Below are positions 43,324-53,114 of a stretch of DNA of 64,000 nucleotides, one piece after another. The position numbers and the translations under genes are program-made. The stretch is from Nostoc sp. CENA543. GTDB taxonomy: Bacteria > Cyanobacteriota > Cyanobacteriia > Cyanobacteriales > Nostocaceae. Position 1 is the first letter of the stretch, and each line of letters opens with the position of its first letter. The stretch is from the NCBI RefSeq assembly GCF_002896875.1, contig NZ_CP023278.1, positions 1,674,001-1,738,000 of the forward strand, read 5' to 3'. Under the pieces are notes generated by a model, which worked only from the letters and a program-made list of their open reading frames with translations, was not told the DNA's origin and did no database searches.

Positions 43324-45540
43324 TCATTGGATGGACTGGAGTTGAGAAGCTTTAACTGTGATTTTTAACGAAATAGGGATGATTTGTACAGCACAGGCTT
43401 TTAATTCCGGCTGGAGGGAATCAGGACAAGATTCGGGATGGGTGAGGGCGTTGGCTTCGGCGTTGTCAGCCCAGAGTGAACCCCAGTGCATCGGGACGAA
43501 AACTGTACCAGGGGCGATCGCTTTGGTCACTTTGGCTTTAAACTGGGCAGTACCACGACGCGATCGCACTTCTACCATTTGACTATCAATAATTTCTAAC
43601 TTAGCCGCATCACGGGGATGAATTTCTATAAATGGTTCTGGGTGCATAGAACGAATTTTTTCAATGCGACCTGTACGCGTTTGGGTGTGCCAATGTCCGT
43701 ACAGTCTTCCAGTGGTTAACACAAAAGGATAATCTGGGTCTGGTGGTTCTGCCAATCCTTTGGAATAATAAGCTGCAAACTTGGCGCGTCCATCTGGTGT
43801 AGGAAAGTGTAAATCAGTATAAAGTCTTTTGGAGTGCTGAGTGCTAAGTGCTGGGTGCTGAGTGAGTTGTTGAGTTTGATCAGTAGTTAGAGGGTGAGGC
43901 CATTGAGTTGCACCTTCTTGGCGTAACTGTTCGTGACTAATACCAGTCATATCACAAGTACGACCCTTGGTTAGTTGGACGAACTCTGTGTAAACTTGGG
44001 CAGAATTATTAAAGGCGAATTTATCCCCAAAGCCTAATCGCCGTCCCACTTCCGCGAATATTTCCCAATCGGCTTTAGCTTGGTGTGGTGGTTGGCGGAA
44101 TGCTGAACATAAAGTCACTCGGCGTTCAGAATTGGTCATTACACCCGTTTTTTCACTCCACTGCGCCGCCGGTAAGAGAACATGGGCAAAAGCTGAGGTT
44201 TCTGTGGGGTAATATGCGTCTTGGTAAATTGTAAAAGGCGATCGCAATAAGGCTTTTTTTGTTCGTTCTAAATCTGGCATACTCACAGCTGGGTTAGTCG
44301 CTGCAATCCACAATAAACCTACATTCCCAGCTTCTAAACCTAGAATCATCTCCCACGCTGTTAAACCAGGATGGGGTGAAATTTGTCCTGGTTGTAAGCC
44401 CCAAAATGCTTCTACTTCAGCCCGATGTTGGGGATTTTTCACCGAACGATAACCGGGTAATAAATGGGCTAACCCGCCAGCTTCCCTTCCTCCCATTGCA
44501 TTGGGTTGACCGGTGAGGGAAAAAGGCCCTGCGCCTGGTTTCCCGATTTGTCCGGTCATCAGGTGGAGATTGATAATGGTTCTAACTTTCGCTGTTCCTT
44601 CCGTTGATTGATTTACGCCCATCGACCACAACGACAACACACGTTGTGATTTACCCCAATAACGGGCGGCGGTTTCTAAATCTGCAACGCTAATTCCACA
44701 TTGACGGGCTACTACTTCCGGGGAATAGTGGCGGATGACTTCGGCATAGGCGGAAAAGTTACTGGTACAATCTTCGATGAAACTGACATCTATCATCTGC
44801 CAACGCATTAATAAATGGGCAATTCCATTTAACAAGTCGATATCTGTACCGGGACGAATCGCCAAATGCAAGTCGGCTGCTTCGGCGGTGGGTGTGCGTC
44901 GGGGGTCAACCACAATCATTTTCACATGGCGGTTTTTTTTGTGGTATTTCGCCAAGCGGTTGAAAACGATGGGATGACATTCGGCGGTATTCGTCCCAAT
45001 TAAAAATGCACAGTCAGTTAACTCTAAGTCTTCATAGCAGCAAGGCGGCCCATCTGACCCAAAACTTTGGATGTAGCCAGACACCGCACTCGACATACAT
45101 AAACGAGAGTTCGCATCGAAATTATTCGTACCCAAACACCCTTTCATAAGTTTTTGGGCGATGTAGTAGTCCTCAGTCTGGAATTGACCAGAACCGTACA
45201 TACATATAGCCTCTGCACCTTGGGTAAGGCGTACAGTTTGAATGCGTTGGGTGATTAGATCAAAAGCTTCATCCCAACTGACGCGGCGGAACTCTTGGTC
45301 TAGAGAGTCGCGCACCATTGGGTAATGTAGTCTATTTTTATCTAAAGATTCGGCGATCGTTGCACCTTTGACACACACCATCCCCTGGCTAGATGGATGG
45401 GATTTATCGCCGCGTACTCTCCAAATGGGGTTTCCTTGGCTGTCGCGGTTGGTGGCTTGATTTGGTTGGGCTGGGGGGGATACTTCTAAGCCGCAGCCTA
45501 CACCACAGTAAGGACATACGGTCTTGGTAGATTCGGGCAT
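43324..45540 (-). CDS. narB: Ferredoxin-nitrate reductase catalytic subunit
   Basis: Reduces nitrate to nitrite with electrons from ferredoxin, in the cytoplasm. 738 aa from ATG 45540 ([16 protein letters not shown]), which gives the [4Fe-4S] Cys set C9, C12, C16 plus a later Cys in GMVCVKG. The chain carries the bis-molybdopterin guanine dinucleotide enzyme pattern ([24 protein letters not shown] with Cys ligand, and the C-terminal MGD-binding VPMHWGSLW). It is the last gene of the operon, 51 bp past nrtD. An upstream in-frame start (45558) is possible but adds only six residues. Mo is supplied by the transport genes at 9.5-14.4 kb. Confidence 0.97.
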   Translation of the reverse strand: MPESTKTVCPYCGVGCGLEVSPPAQPNQATNRDSQGNPIWRVRGDKSHPSSQGMVCVKGATIAESLDKNRLHYPMVRDSLDQEFRRVSWDEAFDLITQRIQTVRLTQGAEAICMYGSGQFQTEDYYIAQKLMKGCLGTNNFDANSRLCMSSAVSGYIQSFGSDGPPCCYEDLELTDCAFLIGTNTAECHPIVFNRLAKYHKKNRHVKMIVVDPRRTPTAEAADLHLAIRPGTDIDLLNGIAHLLMRWQMIDVSFIEDCTSNFSAYAEVIRHYSPEVVARQCGISVADLETAARYWGKSQRVLSLWSMGVNQSTEGTAKVRTIINLHLMTGQIGKPGAGPFSLTGQPNAMGGREAGGLAHLLPGYRSVKNPQHRAEVEAFWGLQPGQISPHPGLTAWEMILGLEAGNVGLLWIAATNPAVSMPDLERTKKALLRSPFTIYQDAYYPTETSAFAHVLLPAAQWSEKTGVMTNSERRVTLCSAFRQPPHQAKADWEIFAEVGRRLGFGDKFAFNNSAQVYTEFVQLTKGRTCDMTGISHEQLRQEGATQWPHPLTTDQTQQLTQHPALSTQHSKRLYTDLHFPTPDGRAKFAAYYSKGLAEPPDPDYPFVLTTGRLYGHWHTQTRTGRIEKIRSMHPEPFIEIHPRDAAKLEIIDSQMVEVRSRRGTAQFKAKVTKAIAPGTVFVPMHWGSLWADNAEANALTHPESCPDSLQPELKACAVQIIPISLKITVKASQLQSIQ

Positions 45541-45591
45541 AGGAATTGTTTCGCGCAAAGGCGCAAAGGTGCAAAGAAGAACAACTATTGA

Positions 45592-46428
45592 CTACTCTTG
45601 GTGAGCAAATCGGCGATATAAGAAATCTAGGGCGTAGTTGCGGAGGTTGTAGTATTCTGGGTCTTCCATGATGCGGCGGCGGTTGCGGGGGCGGGAAAAG
45701 GGTATATCTAAGATTTCGCCGATTTGGGCGGCTGGGCCGTTGGTCATCATGACGACTCTATCAGCGAGGAAGAGGGCTTCGTCGATGTCATGGGTAATCA
45801 TTAAGACGGTGACTTGATGATCACTCCAAATTTGCAGGAGTTCTTCTTGGAGTTCTTCTTTGGTGATTGCGTCTAGTGCGCCGAAGGGTTCATCGAGAAT
45901 TAGGACTTGGGGACGGATGGATAAAGCGCGGGCGATCGCAACTCTTTGTTTCATCCCGCCGGAAATTTGGCTGGGTTTTTTGTCGGCGGCTTCTGTGAGT
46001 CCGACCATTGCTAGATGTTCTCTGACGATGGCGCGTTTTTGGGCTTGGGGTTTGTTGGGGAAGACTGCATCTACTGCTAAATAGACGTTATCGAAGACGG
46101 TTAGCCAGGGTAGTAAGCAGTAGTTTTGAAAGACCATCATCCGGTCGGGGCCTGGTTCGGTGATGGGTTGGTCTTGGAGGAGAACTACACCATCTGTGGG
46201 GGTGTTGAAGCCGGAAATCATGTTGAGTAGGGTGGATTTCCCGCAGCCTGAGTGACCGATTAAGCAGACAAATTCGCCTTCGCGGATTTTGAGGTCGATT
46301 CCATCTAGGACGGTGTAGGGGCCTTCTGGGGTGGGGTAGATTTTGCTGACACCTTCGACTACTAGGAAGTTGTCTGCTTTTGGGGTGGGGGGTGTTTGGG
46401 GTTGGGTGTTTTTATTGATTATTTGCAT
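45592..46428 (-). CDS. nrtD: Nitrate/nitrite ABC transporter ATPase NrtD
   Basis: 278 aa, the second ATPase subunit of the NrtABCD importer. Walker A GHSGCGKSTLLN, signature ISGGMKQRVAIARAL, Walker B VLILDEPFGALD and the switch His in LMITHDIDEAL. It shows no NrtA-like extension, unlike NrtC. ATG 46428. It is 101 bp after nrtC and 51 bp before narB. The intergenic DNA on both sides contains 'gcgcaaagac' repeats. Confidence 0.95.
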   Translation of the reverse strand: MQIINKNTQPQTPPTPKADNFLVVEGVSKIYPTPEGPYTVLDGIDLKIREGEFVCLIGHSGCGKSTLLNMISGFNTPTDGVVLLQDQPITEPGPDRMMVFQNYCLLPWLTVFDNVYLAVDAVFPNKPQAQKRAIVREHLAMVGLTEAADKKPSQISGGMKQRVAIARALSIRPQVLILDEPFGALDAITKEELQEELLQIWSDHQVTVLMITHDIDEALFLADRVVMMTNGPAAQIGEILDIPFSRPRNRRRIMEDPEYYNLRNYALDFLYRRFAHQE

Positions 46429-46529
46429 GGGTTTTATGGATTTTGGATTGGCTCACGCATACCGCTAAAGCGGAACCCGCAGGGTAGGCGCAAAGACGCA
46501 AAGAAGGAGAGGAAGGGAGAAAGTAATGA

Positions 46530-48506
46530 CTAAATGAAGATTTCTTCGATGCGGATGGGATGTTTGATTTCTAGGCTTTTGAGGTAGTCTAGGGGTTCGG
46601 ATGGGTTGAAGGTTTTACTGTCGAATAGGTGTATGGGGTTGTCTTCGCCGATGTCTAGTAAGCCGAGGTCGCGGGCGGCTGCGCCAAATATGTCTGCGCG
46701 ACATACTCTTTCGATGATTTCTACCCAGTTTTTGGGGAAGGGTGTAATACTCCAGCGTGCTAGTTGGGTGAGCATCCACAGGGTTTCTGTGCGGTTGGGG
46801 TAGTTGGTTTTATTGAGGTAAAACTGGTTGTATGTGGTGAGTTCTTGGGGTGGTTTACCGTCGCCGCGATCGTAGGGGTCGATAAAACCAGGGCGAATGT
46901 ATGCAGGAGATATGTTTAAATATTCGGGGCGGGAGAGTATTTCTAGGATTTCTGGACGGTTGCGGAGGTCGTCACAATATTCGCAAGCTTCTAGGAGTGC
47001 TTTGGTTAAGTTTAAATGGGTTTCTGGGTGTTTTTGCGCCCAGGTTTCGCTTACTCCTAAAACTTGTTTTGGTTGTCCTGACCAAATGTCTAAGGCGGTG
47101 GCTGCAACGAAACCTGCGTCTTGATGTACTGCTTGATAGTTCCAGGGTTCTCCCGCACAGTAACCTTCAATATAGCCGGCTTCTAGTTGGGCAAGCATTT
47201 CTGTGGGTGGGATGACTCTCAAGCTAATATCTCTATCGGGATCTATCCCACCAGCTGCTAGCCAGTAACGCAAAAGTAGGTTTTGCATGGCTGCTGGATG
47301 CACTACACCCAAGGTGAGAATCTGGTCAGGGGTGGTGTTAATTACGGCTTTTAAATCAGCCAGATTCCGCACGCCTTGGCTATACAGTCTTTTACTTAAG
47401 GTGATAGCGTTGGCGTTGCGTGAGAGATTCAGGGCGTTAACTACGGGAATAGAAGGATTTCCACCTGCACCTAATGTTAATGCTAAAGGCATTCCGGCAA
47501 GCATTTGAGCGGCTTCTAGTTTTCCTGTAACAAAACCTTTAGTGATTTCTTGCCAACTGTTAGCTTTAGTGAGGACGATATTTTCTAAGCCATATTTAGC
47601 AAAAAAGCCCTTCTCTTTGGCAACAATTAAAGGTGCAGCATCAGTTAAGGGCATAAAGCCAATTTCGAGGATGGCTTTGGCTGCGCTGTTTTCTGATGTT
47701 ACTAAACGCTGGCTTTGACGTTTTTTGGCTTGTTTTTGCTGATTGAGGAAGTAAATCATTTCATTCCGCAGATTGTAGTAACTGGGATGTTTGACTACTT
47801 CCAAACGCTGACGGGGACGAGGGATTGGGACTTCTAAGATTTGTCCGATGTGGGCTTCTGGGCCGTTGGTGAGCATCACTACGCGATCGCTCAACAATAA
47901 TGCTTCATCCACATCATGCGTTACCATCACACAAGTAACGTTATGTTCATTGCAGATTTTCATCAACTGTTCCTGCAAACTCCCCCTAGTTAAAGCATCC
48001 AAAGCCCCAAAGGGTTCATCCAACAGCAACAACTTGGGACGAGTAGCCAAAGCGCGCGCGATCGCCACCCGTTGTTTCATCCCTCCAGACAACTCATGAG
48101 GGCGTTTATTCGCTGCATGGCGCAGTCCCACCATATCAATATGTTCTTCAATAATTCCTCGGCGTTCACCCTTCGGCTTATCTTGATGAACCTCATCCAC
48201 AGCCAGAGCAATATTTTCTCTCACCGTCAACCAAGGAAGCAACGAATAGTTTTGAAATACTACCATGCGATCGGGACTAGGGTCTCTCACTTCCCGTCCT
48301 TCCAAAGTCACACCGCCAATACTTGCACGATCCAAACCTGCAATAATATTCAACAGTGTGGACTTACCACAACCAGAATGCCCAATTAAAGAAACAAACT
48401 CCCCTTGCTTAATCTTCAACTCAATATTTTTCAGAGCAATATATCTACCACCATTCGGTAAATCAAATACCCGATCAACGTGGTCAACTTCAACAAAAGT
48501 AGTCAT
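46530..48506 (-). CDS. nrtC: Nitrate/nitrite ABC transporter ATPase NrtC with NrtA-like domain
   Basis: 658 aa. The N-terminal 260 residues are an ABC ATPase (GHSGCGKSTLLNIIAG, ELSGGMKQRVAIARALA, LLLLDEPFGALD). From about 280 on, the chain repeats the NrtA substrate-binding fold (LEIGFMPLTDAAPLIVAKEK with SWQEITKGF, VIPPTEMLAQLEAGYIEGYC), known in Synechococcus to mediate ammonium and nitrate regulation of uptake. The ATG 48506 lies in a tgactaa repeat array. Same strand and operon as nrtB, 65 bp away. Confidence 0.97.
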   Translation of the reverse strand: MTTFVEVDHVDRVFDLPNGGRYIALKNIELKIKQGEFVSLIGHSGCGKSTLLNIIAGLDRASIGGVTLEGREVRDPSPDRMVVFQNYSLLPWLTVRENIALAVDEVHQDKPKGERRGIIEEHIDMVGLRHAANKRPHELSGGMKQRVAIARALATRPKLLLLDEPFGALDALTRGSLQEQLMKICNEHNVTCVMVTHDVDEALLLSDRVVMLTNGPEAHIGQILEVPIPRPRQRLEVVKHPSYYNLRNEMIYFLNQQKQAKKRQSQRLVTSENSAAKAILEIGFMPLTDAAPLIVAKEKGFFAKYGLENIVLTKANSWQEITKGFVTGKLEAAQMLAGMPLALTLGAGGNPSIPVVNALNLSRNANAITLSKRLYSQGVRNLADLKAVINTTPDQILTLGVVHPAAMQNLLLRYWLAAGGIDPDRDISLRVIPPTEMLAQLEAGYIEGYCAGEPWNYQAVHQDAGFVAATALDIWSGQPKQVLGVSETWAQKHPETHLNLTKALLEACEYCDDLRNRPEILEILSRPEYLNISPAYIRPGFIDPYDRGDGKPPQELTTYNQFYLNKTNYPNRTETLWMLTQLARWSITPFPKNWVEIIERVCRADIFGAAARDLGLLDIGEDNPIHLFDSKTFNPSEPLDYLKSLEIKHPIRIEEIFI

Positions 48507-48560
48507 TAGTCATTAGTCCTTAGTCATTAGTCATTAGTCATTAGTCATTAGTCATTAGTC
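48501..48560. repeat. Heptamer array at the nrtC start
   Basis: Seven to eight ttagtca units; the last provides the ATG of nrtC on the minus strand (taATGac). Confidence 0.85.
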
Positions 48561-48571
48561 AACCGTGTTAA

Positions 48572-49411
48572 CTATTTTTGTTCTGCTACAACTTTACTAG
48601 CGATAAAACCGACTAATCTATCTAAAAACAAACCGACTAACCCCACGTAAATCAGAGCCAAAATAATCTCACTCAAATTAGTTTCTGTAGTCGTGTTGTA
48701 AGCATCCCAAATAAAAGAACCAATACCCACACCACCGACTAACATTTCCGCCGCCACAATGGCTAACCAAGATAAACCAATACCAATTCTCAGCCCTGTG
48801 AATATATAAGGAACAGTCGCTGGAAACACAATTTTCAAGAAATACTTTGTACCCTTGAGCTTTAACACTCTCGCCACATTGATATAGTCTTGCGGAATTT
48901 GTTGTACACCGACAGTAGTGTTAATAATAATCGGCCAAATTGAAGTGATGAAAATCACGAAAATTGCCGAAGGATTAGCTTGTTGAAATGCTGCTAAAGA
49001 AATTGGTAGCCATGCTAGAGGCGGGACAGTTCTTAATACTTGAAAGATGGGATCTACAGCATTGTAAACTAACTTATTTGCCCCAATTAAAATTCCTAAA
49101 GTAATACCAACAATTGCAGACAAAGAAAAACCTAAGCCAACTCTACCCAAACTACTCAATATTTGCCAACCCAAACCTTTATCACTTTCACCATTATCAA
49201 AGAACGGATGAATAATAAAGGGGTTCCAAGTTTCTCTCAAAGTTTCAATTGGCCCAGGTAACTTAAACCCAGGATTTAAACACAACAGTTGCCAAACTAC
49301 TAGAAAAATTAATAATGCCAGGATAGGGGGTAAAATTTTTTCGGCAACAAATTTATCAAGATTTTTGCGAGACTTTTTTCTGAAATTCCGACTTCCTAAA
49401 ACAGCAGCCAT
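48572..49411 (-). CDS. nrtB: Nitrate/nitrite ABC transporter permease NrtB
   Basis: 279 aa with about six membrane spans and the ATPase-docking loop VARVLKLKGTKYFLKIVFPA. The N-terminal part (KILPPILALLIFLVVWQLLC) starts the first span. It forms the channel for nitrate and nitrite with NrtA, C and D. ATG 49411. The gap to nrtA carries a stem-loop. Confidence 0.95.
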   Translation of the reverse strand: MAAVLGSRNFRKKSRKNLDKFVAEKILPPILALLIFLVVWQLLCLNPGFKLPGPIETLRETWNPFIIHPFFDNGESDKGLGWQILSSLGRVGLGFSLSAIVGITLGILIGANKLVYNAVDPIFQVLRTVPPLAWLPISLAAFQQANPSAIFVIFITSIWPIIINTTVGVQQIPQDYINVARVLKLKGTKYFLKIVFPATVPYIFTGLRIGIGLSWLAIVAAEMLVGGVGIGSFIWDAYNTTTETNLSEIILALIYVGLVGLFLDRLVGFIASKVVAEQK

Positions 49412-49516
49412 GTTTTCTCTTTTGTACGTGATTTTTACAGTGGTTTATATTTTAATGAGGACAGCAGCAAATTCTCTAAAACAGAATTATCACTGTTTTC
49501 TCCTAAGTATTTGCTC

Positions 49517-49545
49517 ATCTGAGTGGTAACTCAAGCCACTCAGAT
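49517..49545 (-). promoter_or_regulatory. Stem-loop between nrtA and nrtB
   Basis: Arms atctgagtgg and ccactcagat (10 bp, perfect, 9-nt loop) begin 9 bp beyond the nrtA stop. In transcript sense no T-run follows, so it more likely stabilises the nrtA end of the message or partly terminates, as in other binding-protein operons. Confidence 0.55.
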
Positions 49546-49554
49546 TTTTTCTGA

Positions 49555-50874
49555 TTAAACTTTCTTGATAGTCAAGCCTTGTAAATATGCTTCTGGTTTT
49601 TCAGGGTCAAATTTTACGCCATCAAAGAAGGTTTCAATACCACGAGATGAGCTAGTAGGAATTTCTGCTTCAGGTACACCAATGGCTTTAGCAGCTTTCT
49701 TCCATAAGTCTTCTTTATTGACTTGATCCACAATTTCCTTAATCTTGGTATCTTTTGGCAGATAGCCCCAACGAATATTTTCAGTTAAAAACCAAATATC
49801 ATGGCTCTTGTAAGGATAGGAAGCATTATCTGCCCAGAATTTCATCCGATAAGGAAATTCTTTTGCGGTGCGTCCATCACCATAGTCAATATTGCCTTTA
49901 GCCCTTTCTATAATATCTGCGGCGGCAACATTAAAGTATTTGCGATCGCTGCAAATTTTACACATTTCTTCTTTGTTTTCTTGCTTTTCACACCACTGTT
50001 GAGCTTCTAAAACTGCCATTAATAAGGCTTGGGTAGCATTGGGATTTTTATCAACCCAATCTTGGCGCATTGCAAAGGCTTTTTCTGGATGATCTTTCCA
50101 TAGTTCACCAGTAACTAAAGCTGAATAACCCAATTTTTGACTAACTAATTGCGCGTTCCAAGGTTCTCCTACACAGAACGCATCAACAGTCCCGACTTTC
50201 ATGTTGGCTACCATTTGTGGTGGTGGTACAGGTTCTAAAACCACATCTTGATCAGGGTTAATTCCCCCAGCCGCTAGCCAATAGCGCATCCATAAATCGT
50301 GAGTTCCACCGGGAAAGGTAATACCAGCTTTTAATGCTTTTTGATTAGCTTTAGCTTGAGTAGCAGCTTCTTTGAGTGCTTTGCTTTCTAACTGGACTTT
50401 GATTTCTTTGAACTTATTAGCAACAGAAATCGCTTGACCGTTAGTATTTAATCTAGCTAAGAGATACATCGGTACTTGATCCTTAATAGTAATCAAGTAA
50501 GGCATAGGGCTAAGGATATGTGCGCCATCAATCCCACCACCTGCTGAACCAATTTTGAGATTATCACGGGTGACAGGCCAGGATTTTTGTTTAATAACCT
50601 CTACATCAGTCATCCCATACTTAGCAAAGAAGCCTTTTTCTTTAGCAATAATTAGAGGTGCAGCGTCAGTGAGGGCGATAAATCCGAGTTTGGCTTTAGT
50701 TGTTTCTACCTTGGGTGCGTTAGCTACTGTGGAGACGTTAGAGGCTGGATTTGCTGAAGGTGCTTGTTCACTTGTAGTTGTTGAGTTGTTAGAGGCACAA
50801 GCATGAGTCACAATGGAAGCCGCAGCCGCCGCACCTGTGGTGAAAATGAATTTTCTTCTGGAAAAATTGCTCAT
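49555..50874 (-). CDS. nrtA: Nitrate/nitrite-binding lipoprotein NrtA
   Basis: 439 aa. The N-terminus MSNFSRRKFIFTTGAAAAAS carries a twin-arginine motif and ends in the lipobox region THAC (Cys26), so the protein is probably a lipid-anchored periplasmic receptor. The core matches NrtA: AKLGFIALTDAAPLIIAKEK, GGGIDGAHILSPMPYLI, TFPGGTHDLWMRYWLAAGGI. Binds nitrate and nitrite. ATG 50874, about 110 bp after nirA, second gene of the operon. Confidence 0.96.
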   Translation of the reverse strand: MSNFSRRKFIFTTGAAAAASIVTHACASNNSTTTSEQAPSANPASNVSTVANAPKVETTKAKLGFIALTDAAPLIIAKEKGFFAKYGMTDVEVIKQKSWPVTRDNLKIGSAGGGIDGAHILSPMPYLITIKDQVPMYLLARLNTNGQAISVANKFKEIKVQLESKALKEAATQAKANQKALKAGITFPGGTHDLWMRYWLAAGGINPDQDVVLEPVPPPQMVANMKVGTVDAFCVGEPWNAQLVSQKLGYSALVTGELWKDHPEKAFAMRQDWVDKNPNATQALLMAVLEAQQWCEKQENKEEMCKICSDRKYFNVAAADIIERAKGNIDYGDGRTAKEFPYRMKFWADNASYPYKSHDIWFLTENIRWGYLPKDTKIKEIVDQVNKEDLWKKAAKAIGVPEAEIPTSSSRGIETFFDGVKFDPEKPEAYLQGLTIKKV

Positions 50875-50960
50875 TGTTCTTTAATGTGTTGTTAATTCGT
50901 CGTTATTGGGGTATGGGGTATGGGGCATGGGGCATTGGGCATTGGGTTAAAATCTCCCTT

Positions 50961-51001
50961 GCACCCCTACACCCTTACACCCTTACACCCTTACACCCTT
51001 G
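50961..51001. repeat. Tandem gggtgta array at the nirA 3' end
   Basis: Units 'cttacac' repeated five times on the plus strand. The last unit encodes the final NirA residues GVRV and the stop codon. Confidence 0.8.
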
Positions 51002-52596
51002 ACTAAAGCTTCTTCTTTAGCTTTCGCGCCGAAGTGTTGGATGAGTAAATCTCGTAAGAATGGTTGTAAGTCTTCGCAGGGTATGCCTTTTTGGACGCAC
51101 TTACCTAAATGTGCATCTTTTCCCACTTTTCCACCCATGTAAATGTCAACGCCTTCTACGGCTTTACCGTTTTTTCGGGCTTTTGTTCCCATGAGTCCGA
51201 TGTCTGCAACTTGGGGTTGTCCACAGGAGTTGGGACAACCTGTCCAGTGAATGCGGACTGGGCGAGTGAATGTTAACTCGGTTTCTAAGGCTTGAATTAT
51301 GCTGAGGGCGCGGTTTTTGGTTTCGATGAGGGCAAAGTTGCAAAATTGTGCGCCGGTGCAGGAAACTAGCGATCGCGTCAATAAACCAGGATCAATGGAA
51401 AATCTCTCCAGTAAAGGATCGGTTAAAAATGTACTCAAGCGCGAGTCGGGAATATTGGGAATAATCACATTCTGTTCAACGGTTAACCGCATCTCTCCGC
51501 TACCGTAAACGTCAGCTAACCGCGCTAACTCAAACATATCCTCGGCATACAATCTACCCACGGGAATGTGTAGACCTACATAGTTTAACCCTGGTTGTTT
51601 TTGTTTATAGACTCCAATGTGATCCCGTTTTTCCCAATCGATTTCGTCTTTTGGTGCGGCGGGTAGTAATGACTTACCCAATCGTTTCTCCACTTCTAGA
51701 CGAAACTTATCTATACCCCATTCATCTATTAGCCACATCAGACGAGATTTCAGACGATTAGCCCGTAAACCGTTGTCTCGATAAACTTCCAAAATGGCTC
51801 GACATACCTCTAATACTTCTTCTGGAGTTACCCAAGCATTAAGAGGAATTGCAGCTTCACAGCGTTTAGCCGAGAAGAAGCCACCGACTAGGATATTGAA
51901 ACCGAAGACTGGGGATGGGGAAAAATCTTGCCCAGTCCCCAGTACCCAGTTACCAGTCCCTTCCTTAAAGGCTGGAACGAAGGCTAAATCATTGATTTCT
52001 GCATGAACAGAATTATCTCGACCACCAGCGATCGCTATATTAAATTTGCGTGGTAGGTTACTAAATTCGGGATTCCCTTGTCCTTTGTTGGTGAACATAT
52101 CTTGAATTTGTTGCACCAACTCGCGAGTATCATACAATTCATCTGCATCCAAACCCGCTATAGCATCACCTGTAATGTTGCGGATGTTATCCATCCCTGA
52201 TTGGATGCTGGTTAAACCTACAGCTTGAAATCGATTAAAGATGTCTGGTAAGTCTTCAATTCTGATTCCCCGCAGTTGAATATTTTGTCTGGTGGTAATA
52301 TCAGCGTTACCATCATCCCCGTAACGCTGCACGACCTCTGCTAATACTCCCATTTGTTCACTATTAATAATCCCATTCGGCATCCGCATCCGCAGCATGA
52401 ACTTACCAGGAGTAACCGGGCGGAAAAACACACCCACCCATTTCAGACGATGATCTCGGTCAGTTTCATCCATTGCTTCCCATCCCAAGGAAGCAATTTG
52501 CGCTATTTCCTCTTTAATCTTTAAACCATCTTTTTCAGCTTTCAATTTCTCGAACTTATTTAAATTGCCTGTGGTGATAGTTGCTGTATCCGTCAC
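50983..52596 (-). CDS. nirA: Ferredoxin-nitrite reductase
   Basis: Six-electron reduction of nitrite to ammonium with siroheme and a [4Fe-4S] cluster, using ferredoxin. I take GTG 52596 as start (GGAG nine bases upstream; VTDTATITTGNLNKFEKLK as in relatives), giving 537 aa; a TTG at 52617 is an alternative. Cluster/siroheme Cys motifs: CTGAQFC and CPNSC (TGCPNSCGQPQVADIGLMG). Near residue 225 a stretch GTGNWVLGTGQDFSPSP is extra relative to the usual KDG-x-GFN text and comes from an inserted repeat. The C-terminal GVRV and stop come from another repeat. First gene of the operon behind an NtcA-type promoter. Confidence 0.96.
   Translation of the reverse strand: MTDTATITTGNLNKFEKLKAEKDGLKIKEEIAQIASLGWEAMDETDRDHRLKWVGVFFRPVTPGKFMLRMRMPNGIINSEQMGVLAEVVQRYGDDGNADITTRQNIQLRGIRIEDLPDIFNRFQAVGLTSIQSGMDNIRNITGDAIAGLDADELYDTRELVQQIQDMFTNKGQGNPEFSNLPRKFNIAIAGGRDNSVHAEINDLAFVPAFKEGTGNWVLGTGQDFSPSPVFGFNILVGGFFSAKRCEAAIPLNAWVTPEEVLEVCRAILEVYRDNGLRANRLKSRLMWLIDEWGIDKFRLEVEKRLGKSLLPAAPKDEIDWEKRDHIGVYKQKQPGLNYVGLHIPVGRLYAEDMFELARLADVYGSGEMRLTVEQNVIIPNIPDSRLSTFLTDPLLERFSIDPGLLTRSLVSCTGAQFCNFALIETKNRALSIIQALETELTFTRPVRIHWTGCPNSCGQPQVADIGLMGTKARKNGKAVEGVDIYMGGKVGKDAHLGKCVQKGIPCEDLQPFLRDLLIQHFGAKAKEEALVKGVRV
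51906..51962. repeat. Intergenic-type repeat inserted in frame in nirA
   Basis: The block 'ccagtccccagtacccagtt' with flanking tgggga/ccagtccc belongs to the gggactggg-type intergenic repeats. It adds about 17 residues (GTGNWVLGTGQDFSPSP) without changing the frame. Confidence 0.65.
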
Positions 52597-52912
52597 GTCA
52601 CTTCGCTCCGAATTCAAAATAGCCTATATTCAGACTTGTGCCTACAAAATTCCAAATTAATCACCATAACCATTCACCTGTAGGTAACTCCACGAGGTTG
52701 AAATCATGGTCAATGAATGTATATTTATGCCTGATTACCTTTACTCAAGATGTTGCTTAAGTCTCGTCAGTTGCTATTTCTAATGAATCTTCAGCCGCCT
52801 ATGTTCATTGAACGCAACTTTTTTAATGAGGGAAGCACTTGTAATTTTTCACATAGGAAACATTTGTCAAGAGGTTTGCATGAATGTTTATGTAACAATT
52901 TCGACACTTATC

Positions 52913-52954
52913 AGGTTATGTTGGGATTTGCGATAAAATCGTATAAACAGCTAC
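52913..52954 (-). promoter_or_regulatory. NtcA-activated promoter of the nirA operon
   Basis: GTA-n8-TAC (52941-52954) is an exact NtcA consensus; 22 bp downstream in the minus direction is TAACCT (52913-52918), a TAN3T -10 box. This is the class II NtcA layout. It predicts a start near 52906 and a leader of about 310 nt to nirA. On the plus side TAAAAT lies 20 bp from the same site, so the Rieske gene could share it. The rest of the 518-bp gap 52597-53114 holds no supported gene. Confidence 0.75.
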
Positions 52955-53067
52955 AAAATTTGAGTAATAATGCTTAAAATAAATCTGTATGATGCGTTTT
53001 CTGCATAACATAGGGATTAGGGACTGGGAATGAGGAGACAAGGAAGACAAGGTAGCAGATCAGAAAA

Positions 53068-53112
53068 AACTAATGACTATTGACTAATGACTATTGACTA
53101 TTGACTAACTAA
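53068..53112. repeat. Heptamer array before the Rieske gene
   Basis: Tandem tgactaa/tgactat units end 3 bp before the ATG of the Rieske gene. Confidence 0.85.
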
Positions 53113-53114
53113 CT

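Noticed and set aside
52750-52977. A 75-aa gene in the nirA leader region
   Set aside because: It overlaps the NtcA site and -10 box and has no family features.
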